A stretch of DNA of 64,000 bases, taken from positions 124,001-188,000 of the forward strand of contig CAZUQM010000001.1 in the NCBI GenBank assembly GCA_964622545.1, given 5' to 3'. How positions within the stretch are numbered: the stretch's first letter is position 1; every line of letters starts with the position of its first letter. The stretch comes from JAFGLZ01 sp964622545. GTDB lineage: Bacteria > Planctomycetota > Phycisphaerae > UBA1845 > JAFGLZ01. Shown here one piece after another: positions 18,314 to 26,679 of the stretch. The translations under genes were made by a program, and so were the position numbers. Under the pieces are notes generated by a model that was not told the DNA's origin, did not search any database, and worked only from the letters and a program-made list of their open reading frames with translations.

Positions 18314-18664
18314 ATGTGTCGCGCGACTTGTCTGATGCTGTTCGTCGGCTTGCTGCTGTCGGCCGGGTGCGATCGGCCGACGCAGATCTCGCCCACGGTA
18401 GCCTACTACGAGCAGGACCACGTGGCCTCGCTCGATCGCGAGGGCAGGCAGCCTGCCCTGCTCTTCGACCGGATCCCCGGTTCGCCACCGGCCAGCGCCT
18501 TCGCCTATCGAAGCACCTGGCCGAGCACGTCCGTGGGGGTTCGCGCCCGGGAGATCCGCCACTACGTTACGTATGTCAACGACTACCAGGGCCACGGCTT
18601 CTATTCAGGCGACCATTATCATCGCAGCGCCCGCTACTACGAGACCGGCTACGCCGAGCGCTGA
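18314..18664 (+). CDS. Small predicted lipoprotein
   Basis: A 116-residue protein with no recognised domain. The N terminus is a lipoprotein signal ending in the lipobox LLSAGC. The mature part is rich in Tyr, His and Arg, with the tail YHRSARYYETGYAER. I chose ATG 18314 because GAGG is placed about 9 bases upstream; the ATG at 18305 touches that site. It is probably anchored to a membrane. It lies between the FAD dehydrogenase and the HU gene but shares no obvious operon with them. The function is unknown. Confidence 0.6.
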   Translation: MCRATCLMLFVGLLLSAGCDRPTQISPTVAYYEQDHVASLDREGRQPALLFDRIPGSPPASAFAYRSTWPSTSVGVRAREIRHYVTYVNDYQGHGFYSGDHYHRSARYYETGYAER

Positions 18665-18980
18665 GGCCTCTTCGAAGGCCCGCTTGCACGGACGGGCGTG
18701 ATCCCGTGGCAGCCGATGACGACGCGATCGAAGGTCTGTGGAGCCCACTGTCGGGACGTATGAAAGCGTGATGAAACGGATGGACGGCGGCACGTCCCGG
18801 AGTCCAGGAAAGAAAAAATTGCCCTTGCGGGCTAGAACTCGTTGAATTAGTATCACTTGCAACCGTTCGAAGCCTTTCGAGCCGACCCGCTATCACAAGT
18901 CGGACGTCGGTAGGGGCTGCGAAACGAACCGCAGCTAGTGGAAATCGTTTCATCTCTCACAGTGTTCAAGGGCGGTGACG
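18665..18980. other. Intergenic region and HU leader
   Basis: About 315 bases. It holds the HU promoter (18825-18853) and a leader of about 120 bases. The leader can form a hairpin with GCTGCG and CGCAGC around 18917-18936. No gene is supported. Confidence 0.5.
18825..18853 (+). promoter_or_regulatory. HU gene promoter
   Basis: TTGCGG (18825-18830), a 17-base spacer and TAGTAT (18848-18853). The spacing is ideal for a housekeeping sigma factor. The local sequence is more AT-rich than its surroundings. Confidence 0.55.
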
Positions 18981-19382
18981 ATGGCAACGATCACGAAGAA
19001 AGAACTCATCGACCGTATCGCAGACCGGACCGGCAACAAGCGCGTTGTTGTCAAACGGATCATCCAGAACTTCCTCGACGAGATCATCGACGAGCTCGGA
19101 CAGGGTAATCGCCTGGAGTTCCGTGACTTCGGCGTGTTCGAGAGCCGCATGCGGGCGGCCCGAATCGCCCAGAACCCCAAGACGCTCGAGCGCGTGAACG
19201 TGCCCGCCAAGCGAACGGTCAAGTTCAAGGTCGGCCGCCTCATGAAGCAGAAGCTCGTCGAACCCATGCCCGAGGATCAAGCGGACGAGTCGGAGGCATC
19301 GTCCCAGCCTTCCGAGTCGGATCAGGACAGGCACGAGGCCACCCCGCCGCCCAATATGCCCGGCGAGTCAACGGGTACGTGA
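18981..19382 (+). CDS. hup: HU-family DNA-binding protein with acidic C-terminal tail
   Basis: A 133-residue nucleoid protein. Residues 1-90 are a complete HU/IHF fold: MATITKKELIDRIADRTG at the N terminus, RLEFRDFGVFESR leading into the DNA-binding arm, and NPKTLERVNVPAKRTVKFK. A tail of about 40 residues follows that is acidic, serine- and proline-rich and probably disordered. The ATG at 18981 is preferred over the GTG two codons earlier because the HU family begins at this point. HU bends DNA and organises the nucleoid; the acidic tail might tune binding. It has its own promoter and a long leader. Confidence 0.93.
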   Translation: MATITKKELIDRIADRTGNKRVVVKRIIQNFLDEIIDELGQGNRLEFRDFGVFESRMRAARIAQNPKTLERVNVPAKRTVKFKVGRLMKQKLVEPMPEDQADESEASSQPSESDQDRHEATPPPNMPGESTGT

Positions 19383-19696
19383 TCCGTCTGGACCAACGCA
19401 ACCGGCGCAACATCCTGTCGACAGCAGCATTGTGATCCGCGCCGCCCTCACTGCGGCTTCGCTCCCGGCACGGTAGCCGGCGCATTAGCGGTTGCCCGAA
19501 TCCCACGATCCCCGTAGGATGCGCATACTGCACTCAGCCAAGCGTGGACGGCCGTGAGTGTCCTTCGCTCGCGCCGACGGCGAAACAACGTCCGTGCCGG
19601 CCGGAGCCGTGTTGTGATCTGGCCTTAGAGGGCCGACCCAACCGACGGCTGGCCGCGGCGGCGCGGGCAACCTGCAAACCCAAACGAGGATGTCTC
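19383..19696. other. Intergenic region upstream of the pseudopilin
   Basis: About 310 bases. There is a small GGCC/GGCC hairpin near 19620 and the pseudopilin ribosome binding site GAGG at 19686-19689. I see no clear promoter and no gene. Confidence 0.4.
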
Positions 19697-20758
19697 ATGA
19701 TGATGTGCAAACGTCGATCGCCTCGGAGCGGCAAGGACGACGGCTTCACGTTGATCGAACTGCTGGTGGTGGTGGCCATCATCGCCTTACTGATCTCGAT
19801 CCTGCTGCCGTCGCTCAGCAAGGCGCGGTCCCAGGCCCGCACGACGCTCTGTGCCTCTCGGATCGCCCAGCTCTGCAAGGCCATGCTCCTCTATGCCGAC
19901 GACTACAACGAGACCCCGCCCTTCATCGGCCGCGGCTGGGAGTTCTGCGACGATCCGCGGATGAGCGAGGAATGGACGGCCGGCTCGGGGCTGACCCTAA
20001 TCGACCTGGCGATGCTGGAAGACTGGCTCATGCCGAACATGCCCGAGTACTGGATGGTGGCCGAGAAGGATTGGCCCGATTACGCCCGAGTCCGCAACGG
20101 CCGGCTCTTTGAGTACGCGCGGTTCGAGAACCTCTACCTCTGCCCCGAGTTCCAGCGGATCAACAACTCGGCCAAGAGCCAGAACGTCTTCAACTACACC
20201 CGGTCGGTCCTTGGGCGCAAGTGGTTCCACCTGGGCGACCCCGAGACCAACGTCGGCACCATCTACGCCCCGAACGACGAGCAGCGAGAGTGGTGCGGCC
20301 AGGCCGGCCCGATCCTCAAGGTCAGCCAGATCCATGCCCCCTCGCAGTTGCACATGCTGCTCGATGAACGGTGGGACAAGCACTGCGCCACGCCACTCGA
20401 AGGCATCAACGACGCCGGCCACGACATCCTCGACGGCAACATCACGAACCAGTGGATGGCCATGGACTGCATGTTCGGTCCGTGGGGCAACGAGGTCGGT
20501 CAATACCACGGCGCCGAGATGCGATCGCAGATCGTGCCCGAACCCTACACCGATGAGATCGCCCGGGTGAAGCGCGGCAGCGGGGCCTTCTACGACGGCC
20601 ATGTCGGACTGGAACTCGACCCCCTGCCCGACCGCAGACCCCCCGAGGGCTTCGGCTCGGCGGTCGCCATCGTCAGCCTGATCGACTGGCTCTACGGACA
20701 CATCTTCGCCCAGCGGGGACTGAGTCCCAGCCAGATCGTCTTTGAGTCGCCTTGGTGA
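19697..20758 (+). CDS. Type II secretion/type IV pilin-like pseudopilin
   Basis: A 353-residue protein with a class III prepilin signal: basic leader, then G16|FTLIELLVVVAIIALLISILLP, with the conserved Glu at position +5 after cleavage. The large C-terminal domain is typical of the many planctomycete pseudopilins and has a late GAFYDGHVGLE segment. It needs a prepilin peptidase for maturation and may assemble into a pseudopilus or sit on the surface. GAGG is placed about 7 bases before ATG 19697. No secretion ATPase or platform genes are nearby, so this is one of the scattered orphan pseudopilins such genomes often have. Confidence 0.88.
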   Translation: MMMCKRRSPRSGKDDGFTLIELLVVVAIIALLISILLPSLSKARSQARTTLCASRIAQLCKAMLLYADDYNETPPFIGRGWEFCDDPRMSEEWTAGSGLTLIDLAMLEDWLMPNMPEYWMVAEKDWPDYARVRNGRLFEYARFENLYLCPEFQRINNSAKSQNVFNYTRSVLGRKWFHLGDPETNVGTIYAPNDEQREWCGQAGPILKVSQIHAPSQLHMLLDERWDKHCATPLEGINDAGHDILDGNITNQWMAMDCMFGPWGNEVGQYHGAEMRSQIVPEPYTDEIARVKRGSGAFYDGHVGLELDPLPDRRPPEGFGSAVAIVSLIDWLYGHIFAQRGLSPSQIVFESPW

Positions 20759-20829
20759 CCGTCGCTTCTGTGCTCACCACAAGCCGCCCGCCCAAGCGCC
20801 CTGAGCCCAAGAAAAAACACGCGGTTCGC

Positions 20830-20857
20830 TTGACGCCGGCCCATATTGTGGTATACT
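20830..20857 (+). promoter_or_regulatory. Promoter of the Rrf2-hcp module with palindrome over the -10
   Basis: TTGACG (20830-20835), a 16-base spacer and TATACT (20852-20857) precede the Rrf2 gene by about 35 bases. The 8-base palindrome TACTAGTA (20854-20861) overlaps the -10 and start region, a plausible site for autoregulation by the Rrf2 protein. This is inference from position only. Confidence 0.6.
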
Positions 20858-20892
20858 AGTACCAGTTTGCTTTATACCCCGGAGCCAGTGCC

Positions 20893-21306
20893 ATGCTAAA
20901 GGTATCCGAAGCAGCATCCCTAGCCCTGCACACCGCCACCCTCTTGGCCACGAACGAGGAGTCGCTGATCACCACGTCCGAGGCCGCCTCGGCACTCGGC
21001 GTCTCGGAGAACCACCTGTCCAAGGTCCTCCAGCGGCTCAACAAGGCCGGGTTGGTGCGGTCGATCCGTGGGCCGAAGGGCGGATACCGCCTGGCCAAGC
21101 CGGCCGACGACGTCACGCTGCTCGACGTGTACCAGGCCATCGAGGGCCCGTTGCCCGAGACGACGTGCCTGCTGGACAAGCCCATGTGTGGCGGCTGCTG
21201 CATCCTGGGCGGGTTGCTGGGTCAGGTCAACACGCTGGTGCGAGAGCACTTCGAGGGGACCAAGCTGTCCACGTTATCTCTGACGAGCGGAGCCATCCAT
21301 GCGTAA
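20893..21306 (+). CDS. Rrf2-family Fe-S transcriptional regulator
   Basis: A 137-residue winged-helix regulator of the Rrf2 family (IscR/NsrR/RsrR relatives). The helix-turn-helix is LITTSEAASALGVSENHLSK, followed by RSIRGPKGGYRLAKP. Cysteines 92, 99, 102 and 103 provide ligands for a 2Fe-2S or 4Fe-4S cluster, so the protein probably senses nitric oxide or redox state. The next gene starts 8 bases before its stop codon. Its position ahead of the ferredoxin, YgbA-like and hcp genes fits an NsrR-like role, a known link in other bacteria. It probably also controls its own promoter. Confidence 0.9.
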   Translation: MLKVSEAASLALHTATLLATNEESLITTSEAASALGVSENHLSKVLQRLNKAGLVRSIRGPKGGYRLAKPADDVTLLDVYQAIEGPLPETTCLLDKPMCGGCCILGGLLGQVNTLVREHFEGTKLSTLSLTSGAIHA

Positions 21307-22081
21307 AACGCGAGACATCATACGAATCGACGAATCCAAATGCGACGGGTGCGGGCAGTGCATCACCGCCTGCGAAGAGTCGGCCCTGAAACTGGTCGAC
21401 GGCAAGGCCCGCCTCGTCGGCGAGGTCTATTGCGACGGGCTGGGGGCGTGCATCGGTGCGTGCCCGCAGGACGCGCTGACGATCGAGCAGCGCGAGTCCG
21501 AACCCTTCGACATGCAGGCCGTGCACGAGCTGCAAGCCCGGCACAAGCGGGAACAGGGCAGCACGCCCTCGTCCGCACCGAGCGGTTGTCCGGGCGCGGC
21601 CATGCGGGCGCTCGACGCGAGCGACCAGGGGCAGGACGACGCACCCGCCGCCCCGACGAGTCGATCCCAGCTCGGTCACTGGCCCGTTCAGCTCCGGCTC
21701 GTCTCGCCGAGTGCGCCGTTCCTGAAGGGGGCGGACCTGCTGATCTGCGCCGACTGTGTGCCGTTCGCCGTGCCCGATCTCCACTCGCGGTACCTTGCCG
21801 GGCGATCGGTGGTGGTGACATGCCCCAAGCTTGATGACATCCAAGAGGCAGAGGACAAGCTCGCCGAGATCTTCACCGAGGCCCGTCCCAAGAGCGCCAC
21901 CGTCTTGCGGATGGAGGTGCCCTGCTGCGGCTCCCTGGCACGTGCGGCCCAGAACGCGGCCGAGCGGGCCGGCACGGAGGCGCCCGTCGACGTACGGACG
22001 ATCGCCATCCAGGGCGGCGGCGAGATGGGTCAGGCCCGGCAGGCCTGCCCCTCGATGGGACGTGAGGTGGTGGCGCCATGA
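21299..22081 (+). CDS. Ferredoxin-like 4Fe-4S protein of the hcp operon
   Basis: A 260-residue protein. The N terminus is a bacterial-type ferredoxin fold with CDGCGQCITACEESA and a second motif YCDGLGACIGACPQDA, binding one or two 4Fe-4S clusters. A C-terminal domain of about 150 residues has further cysteines (ICADCVPFA, VTCPKL, VPCCGSLARA) and may bind another cofactor. It probably delivers electrons to hybrid cluster protein. CGGAG lies 6 bases before ATG 21299. It overlaps the Rrf2 gene by 8 bases and the next gene by 4, so the set is translated together. Confidence 0.88.
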   Translation: MRKTRDIIRIDESKCDGCGQCITACEESALKLVDGKARLVGEVYCDGLGACIGACPQDALTIEQRESEPFDMQAVHELQARHKREQGSTPSSAPSGCPGAAMRALDASDQGQDDAPAAPTSRSQLGHWPVQLRLVSPSAPFLKGADLLICADCVPFAVPDLHSRYLAGRSVVVTCPKLDDIQEAEDKLAEIFTEARPKSATVLRMEVPCCGSLARAAQNAAERAGTEAPVDVRTIAIQGGGEMGQARQACPSMGREVVAP

Positions 22082-22344
22082 ACAAGTGCCCCGGACAAGA
22101 TAGTCGCGAGCTGACGGCCAGCACGCACCCTTGCCCCAACTGCGGGGCGAAGGTGGAGATGTTCTCAGACGAGCAGCGCCGGCGATGTCCCGGTTGTCGC
22201 GGGATGGTCTTCCGTGAGCACGTGCCGACGTGCGCGGCCTGGTGCCAGGCCGCCGAGGAGTGCCTCGGACCCGAACGCTACGCCCGGGCGATGGAGGCCC
22301 TGGGCTTGGCGGACCAGGACGAGCAGGAGGAATCCACGTCGTGA
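22078..22344 (+). CDS. Small zinc-ribbon protein in the hcp operon
   Basis: An 88-residue cysteine-rich protein. CPNC (near residue 19) and CPGC (near 39) look like a zinc ribbon, and a second set CAAWCQAAEEC follows. The C-terminal tail is acidic. The ATG overlaps the ferredoxin stop as ATGA, and its own stop overlaps the next GTG start as GTGA, so it is embedded in a tightly coupled operon. I do not recognise a named family. A role in metal or cluster handling for Hcp, or in sensing, is only inference. Confidence 0.75.
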   Translation: MNKCPGQDSRELTASTHPCPNCGAKVEMFSDEQRRRCPGCRGMVFREHVPTCAAWCQAAEECLGPERYARAMEALGLADQDEQEESTS

Positions 22345-22649
22345 CCGCAACGAAGACGCGATCGATCGACAAGGACCTCCGCGTGGCCAGGCGTTTCATC
22401 GACGTCTATTGCACCGGTCACCACGACACGCAGGACGGTGGGCTGTGCCCGGAGTGTGCCGACCTGCTGGCCTACGTGCAGCGTCGGCTTGAGCGATGTC
22501 CGTACGACCCGAAGCCCAAGTGCAAGGACTGCCGGACACACTGCTACCGTCCCGACTACCGCCGCCGGATCAAGGAGGTCATGCGGTACTCGGGCAAGCA
22601 CTTCGTCAAGCGCGGACGCATCGACTGGCTGGTCAAGTACTTTCTCTAG
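22341..22649 (+). CDS. YgbA-family (nitrous oxide-stimulated promoter) protein
   Basis: A 102-residue protein matching the YgbA_NO family (Pfam 'nitrous oxide-stimulated promoter'), whose E. coli member is induced by NO through NsrR. Conserved features are FIDVYCTGHH, GLCPECADLLAY, RLERCPYDPKPKCKDCRTHCYRP and IKEVMRYSGK. The cysteines probably bind a metal or an Fe-S cluster. AGGAGG lies 10 bases before the GTG at 22341. Its position between an Rrf2 regulator and hcp strongly supports a nitrosative-stress role. Its molecular activity is unknown to me. Confidence 0.9.
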   Translation: MTATKTRSIDKDLRVARRFIDVYCTGHHDTQDGGLCPECADLLAYVQRRLERCPYDPKPKCKDCRTHCYRPDYRRRIKEVMRYSGKHFVKRGRIDWLVKYFL

Positions 22650-22767
22650 CAAGGCGAGCACGAGACAGCCGTAACCAGGCGGCGGTCAACATCGCCGAGA
22701 CCATAAGCGGGTCACACGCCCCAGCGGGCACGGGTCCCGTCCTAACGACCGACAGGAGGACACCTTC

Positions 22768-24426
22768 ATGTTTTGTTACCAATGCGAACAAACAGCCAAG
22801 AACACCGGCTGCACCAAAGTAGGGGTCTGCGGCAAGGACGACGAGACCGCCACGCTGCAAGACCTGCTGCTGTATGCCACGAAGGGCATCGCCCAGTACG
22901 CGCACCGCGCCCGCGAGCTCAGCGTCCGCGATCGCGAGGTCGACGTCTTCGTCCTCGAAGCCCTGTTCTCGACGGTGACCAACGTGAACTTCGATCCGGA
23001 CCGGCTCGAGCAATGGATCCATCAGGCTGACCAGATGCGCGACCGTGCCAGGGCCCTCTGCCAGCAGGCGGTCGAGGACAAGCGTCAGAGCATGGAGGGC
23101 GTCTCGGGCCCGGCCGAATGGACGCCCGCCCAGGACCGCGACGGCCTGCTTCAGCAGGGCCGTGACATCAGCATCGAACACCGCAAGGAGGAGCTGGGCG
23201 AGGATATCGTCGGGTTGCAGGAGTTGTTGACCTACGGCTTGAAGGGGATGGCCGCCTACGCCGATCATGCCCAGATCCTCGGCCACGAAGACGACCAGAT
23301 CTACGCCTTCTTCCACGAGGCCTTGGACTACCTGACCGAACCCTCTCCGACGCTGGACGGCCTGCTGAACATGGTGCTCCGCTGCGGCGAGATGAACCTC
23401 CGGACGATGGAGCTCCTGGACGCGGCGAACACGGGCACCTACGGCCATCCCGAGCCGACGCCCGTCCGCATCCACCCGGTCAAGGGCAAGGCCATCGTCG
23501 TCTCGGGCCACGACCTGAAGGACCTCGAGCTGCTCCTTCGTCAGACCGAAGGTACGGGCATCAACGTCTACACGCACGGTGAGATGCTGCCCGCTCACGG
23601 CTACCCGGGGCTCAAACGATTCGAGCATCTGGTCGGCAACTACGGCGGGGCCTGGCAGGATCAGCGCAAGGAGTTCGACGCCCTGCCCGGCGCGGTGCTG
23701 ATGACGACGAACTGCATCCAGCGCCCGAAGGAAAGCTACGAGGGGCAGATCTTCACGTCGGGCCTGGTGGCCTGGCCGGGAGTCCAGCACATCGGCAATC
23801 GCGACTTCACGCCGGTCATCGAGGCGGCACAGGCCGCCGAGGGCTTCACAGAGGACGGACCCGACGAGACGATCATGGTCGGCTTCGGCCGCCAGGCCGT
23901 CCTGAACGTGGCCGACAAGGTGCTCGATGCGATCAAGGAAGGCGCCCTGCGGCACCTCTTCCTGATCGGCGGCTGCGACGGCGCCAAGCCCGGGCGAAAC
24001 TACTACACCGAGCTGGCCAAGGCCGTTCCCGACGACTGCGTGATCATGACGCTGGCCTGCGGCAAGTACCGCTTCAACAAGCTCGATTTCGGGCAGATCG
24101 GCGGCATCCCGCGTCTGCTCGACGTGGGCCAGTGCAACGACGCCTACTCGGCGATCGTCATCGCCAAGGCCCTGGCCGACGCCGTCGGCAAGGGCGTCAA
24201 CGACCTGCCGCTGTCGCTGGTCCTGTCGTGGTACGAGCAGAAGGCGGTGTGCATCCTGCTGTCGCTGCTGTACCTCGGCATACGCGACATCCGGATCGGA
24301 CCGAGCCTGCCGGCGTTCCTGACACCCGCCCTCGTGGACGTGCTGGTCGAGAAGTTCAACATCATGCCGATCAGCTCACCCGAGGAAGACCTGGAGGCCA
24401 TCCTCGGCGCCGAGGCGGTCGGCTAG
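22768..24426 (+). CDS. hcp: Hybrid cluster protein (hydroxylamine/NO reductase)
   Basis: A 552-residue hybrid cluster protein. The N-terminal cysteines 3, 6, 15 and 21 have the Cx2Cx8Cx5C spacing of class I enzymes of anaerobes, which carry a 4Fe-4S cubane. Ligands of the hybrid cluster are visible: YTHGEMLPAHG (His, Glu), TTNC, IGGCDGAKPG (the persulfide Cys region), LACGKYRFN and DVGQCNDAYS. It reduces NO to N2O or hydroxylamine to ammonia in the cytoplasm. GGAGG stands before ATG 22768. It follows the YgbA gene by 118 bases and ends at a strong terminator. Confidence 0.97.
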   Translation: MFCYQCEQTAKNTGCTKVGVCGKDDETATLQDLLLYATKGIAQYAHRARELSVRDREVDVFVLEALFSTVTNVNFDPDRLEQWIHQADQMRDRARALCQQAVEDKRQSMEGVSGPAEWTPAQDRDGLLQQGRDISIEHRKEELGEDIVGLQELLTYGLKGMAAYADHAQILGHEDDQIYAFFHEALDYLTEPSPTLDGLLNMVLRCGEMNLRTMELLDAANTGTYGHPEPTPVRIHPVKGKAIVVSGHDLKDLELLLRQTEGTGINVYTHGEMLPAHGYPGLKRFEHLVGNYGGAWQDQRKEFDALPGAVLMTTNCIQRPKESYEGQIFTSGLVAWPGVQHIGNRDFTPVIEAAQAAEGFTEDGPDETIMVGFGRQAVLNVADKVLDAIKEGALRHLFLIGGCDGAKPGRNYYTELAKAVPDDCVIMTLACGKYRFNKLDFGQIGGIPRLLDVGQCNDAYSAIVIAKALADAVGKGVNDLPLSLVLSWYEQKAVCILLSLLYLGIRDIRIGPSLPAFLTPALVDVLVEKFNIMPISSPEEDLEAILGAEAVG

Positions 24427-24503
24427 CACGATGGCCAAGCCTCTACGGCGCTTAGGACCGAGCGGACCGAAAGCAGCGGCCCGGCCAATCCATGAAGACG
24501 AAA

Positions 24504-24545
24504 GGGGCGGAGGCAGGCATTCCAGGCCCGCTTCCGCCCCTGTTG
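24504..24545. terminator. Bidirectional intrinsic terminator between hcp and the chemoreceptor
   Basis: Arms at 24504-24518 and 24526-24540 (GGGGCGGA / CCGCCCC core, two mismatches) with a 7-base loop, followed by TGTTGCTTT on the plus strand and preceded by a purine run that gives pyrimidines on the minus strand. It sits between two convergent genes. Confidence 0.75.
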
Positions 24546-24588
24546 CTTTGCACGGGGTCGCTGCCGTCAGCGGTCAGCGACGTCGTCC

Positions 24589-26088
24589 TTAGGCCTCGGC
24601 CTCGGCCGGCCTCGCCGATTCTGACTCACCGCCGGCGACCAACTGCATGAGCTGCTCGATGGCCGAGTTCATCTCGAGCGTCTGCTGCCGGAGCGTCTCG
24701 GCCGCAGCCGCCGACTCCTCGGCGTTGCCGGCGTTCTGCTGGGTCACCCGATCAACCTGCGTCACGGCCTGGTTGACCTGCTCGATGCCCTGGGCCTGCT
24801 GATCGGTGGCGGTGCTGATCCCGCCGATCAGGTCGGAGACCTTCGAGGCGGCCTCCACGATCGAGGACAGCGTCGAGCCGACCTCGCCCGAGACCTTCGT
24901 ACCCTGCTGGGCGTTGTTGACGGCCTCTTCGATCAGCGAGGTCGTCTCGCGGGCGGCCTCGGCGGCGCGCTGGGCGAGGTTGCGGACCTCGTCGGCCACG
25001 ACCGCGAAGCCCTTGCCGTGCTCCCCGGCGCGGGCGGCCTCGACCGCGGCGTTCAGCGCCAACAGATTGGTCTGGAACGCGATCTCCTCGATCACCTTGA
25101 TGATCTTGCTGATCCGCTCCGACGACTCGTTGATGCCCGTCATGGCCTGGTTGAGCTGCGCCATGATCTGATCGCCCTGGTTGGCGGCGTCGCGGGCCTC
25201 GCCGGCGAGTGAGTTGGCCTCGCGGGCATTTTCGGCGTTGGTCTTGGTCATGGCCGTCATCTCCTCGAGCGAGCTCGAGGTCTCCTCCAGAGCCGCGGCC
25301 TGCGTGCTCGTGCCCTCGGCCAGCGACTGGCTCGACGAGGCGACCTGATCCGTACTGGTGGTGAACTGCTGGGCGCTGTCCATGAGCTTGTCGCTGACAC
25401 GGTTGATCGGCTTGACCACGTAGCGCGTGGCGAACCAGGCGATCGAGCCGGTCAGGACGGCCAGGATGCCCACCACGAACGCAATGGCCTGAAGCGTCTT
25501 GCTGTTGGCCAAGTTGGCGTGCTCATCGAGCGGCAGGTAGGCGTTCAGCGTACCGAGCAGCTTGTGCTGGTCGACCGGGACGCCGTGACACTCGGCGCAG
25601 CCCGGATGGTGATCGGACCACAAGGGCACGGCGATACGGAGGTGGCCCTCCTCGATCGTGCGGACCATGGGCTTGCCGGCCAGCAGCTCCTTCGAGGCCC
25701 GTCGCTCAAACGGAATCTCGATCTTCGTCGTGCCCTTGCCGAGCGGCTTGGCGCCGAAGATTTCCTCGTCGCCGATGAGGCGGACGCGGTTCTTCCCCTC
25801 GCCGAAGTCATGGATCACCGCCAGGTCGACCGCCTCGATGCTGCGAGACCAGTCTTCGGTCAGTCGTTCCCTTTCTTCGTCGGTCTTGGCCGCCGCATAG
25901 GCGTCGTGGTACCGACGCGTCGAGACCATGAACATCTCAACCGACCGGCTCAAGAGCTCGTTTGCCGTGTCCTCCACGTGCTTGTCCACCACGCTGTGGA
26001 GCTGCCGGTAGTTGAAAATGGAGAAGACGACCGCCCCGACGATCCCGATGACCGAGACGAACGCTATCAAACGACCCCGCATCGACAT
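24589..26088 (-). CDS. Methyl-accepting chemotaxis protein with periplasmic c-type haem domain
   Basis: A 499-residue chemoreceptor. Membrane helices lie at about residues 6-26 and 200-222. The periplasmic domain carries HPGCAECHGVP: Cys164 to His168 is a CxxCH haem c site, and the domain resembles DUF3365/Tll0287-type haem sensors. The cytoplasmic half is a standard MCP signalling hairpin with EEIAFQTNLLALNAAVEAAR. ATG 26088 (MSMRGRL) is chosen for GGGAG upstream; longer starts add a Gly-rich segment. It is convergent with hcp, separated by a shared terminator. It likely senses redox state or a haem ligand such as NO or O2 (inference). Confidence 0.88.
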   Translation of the reverse strand: MSMRGRLIAFVSVIGIVGAVVFSIFNYRQLHSVVDKHVEDTANELLSRSVEMFMVSTRRYHDAYAAAKTDEERERLTEDWSRSIEAVDLAVIHDFGEGKNRVRLIGDEEIFGAKPLGKGTTKIEIPFERRASKELLAGKPMVRTIEEGHLRIAVPLWSDHHPGCAECHGVPVDQHKLLGTLNAYLPLDEHANLANSKTLQAIAFVVGILAVLTGSIAWFATRYVVKPINRVSDKLMDSAQQFTTSTDQVASSSQSLAEGTSTQAAALEETSSSLEEMTAMTKTNAENAREANSLAGEARDAANQGDQIMAQLNQAMTGINESSERISKIIKVIEEIAFQTNLLALNAAVEAARAGEHGKGFAVVADEVRNLAQRAAEAARETTSLIEEAVNNAQQGTKVSGEVGSTLSSIVEAASKVSDLIGGISTATDQQAQGIEQVNQAVTQVDRVTQQNAGNAEESAAAAETLRQQTLEMNSAIEQLMQLVAGGESESARPAEAEA

Positions 26089-26679
26089 GCTGACACTCCC
26101 GCTCTTGCTGGAAAGGAAACCCCACCCGACGCCGACGCCACCGACGGCACGACCCATCGCCCCGCACGACGCTGCCAATCCGGAGGATACGTGCGAGGGG
26201 ACTGAAACGGCCGCTGAGACGTCACGCCAGGCACCGTGTGCGAACGCTACATCCTTCGGTCGGTCCGCTGGAATGGGTTAGTACGATCCTGGCAGAACGG
26301 CCCACTTTCCCAAGGCCGTTCGATCGGCCTAGGGGAATCTCCCGAAGGGCCTGGCGACTTCCCAAGCCTTATGGTGCCGTGGAGACCGTTATCAGGGCGT
26401 GCCGCTCCGGCATCGAGGCTACCAGGTCCCCGTAAGAAAGAGGGTGGATGTGGACAAGGTCCGAAACAATCCCGCTAACTCGGATTGCTAGGAGCGTACT
26501 CCAAGAAATCACCCGCGTGCGGAATCCAATGGGTGGGCCGTGGCCGCCCGTGACGGATCTTGCCTGCGAGCCGAGGAACCGACCTTCTCGGCCTGCTGGC
26601 GTTCTTGGCGTGCAGGAGATGGCCGCGACTCGGTCTTGAGCGTGCCAGACCGTTCGTCGCAGCAAAGGAGACGCATCAC
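26089..26679. other. Divergent intergenic region
   Basis: About 590 bases between the haem chemoreceptor and the azoreductase gene. Upstream elements for both genes must lie here, but I could not find a convincing -35/-10 pair. There are modest hairpins near 26300-26360 (GGCC-rich arms). No open frame in it has a recognisable product. Confidence 0.4.

Noticed and set aside
20893..24426. Denitrification gene cluster
   Set aside because: There is no nitrite, NO (Nor) or N2O reductase; the genes fit stress detoxification instead.
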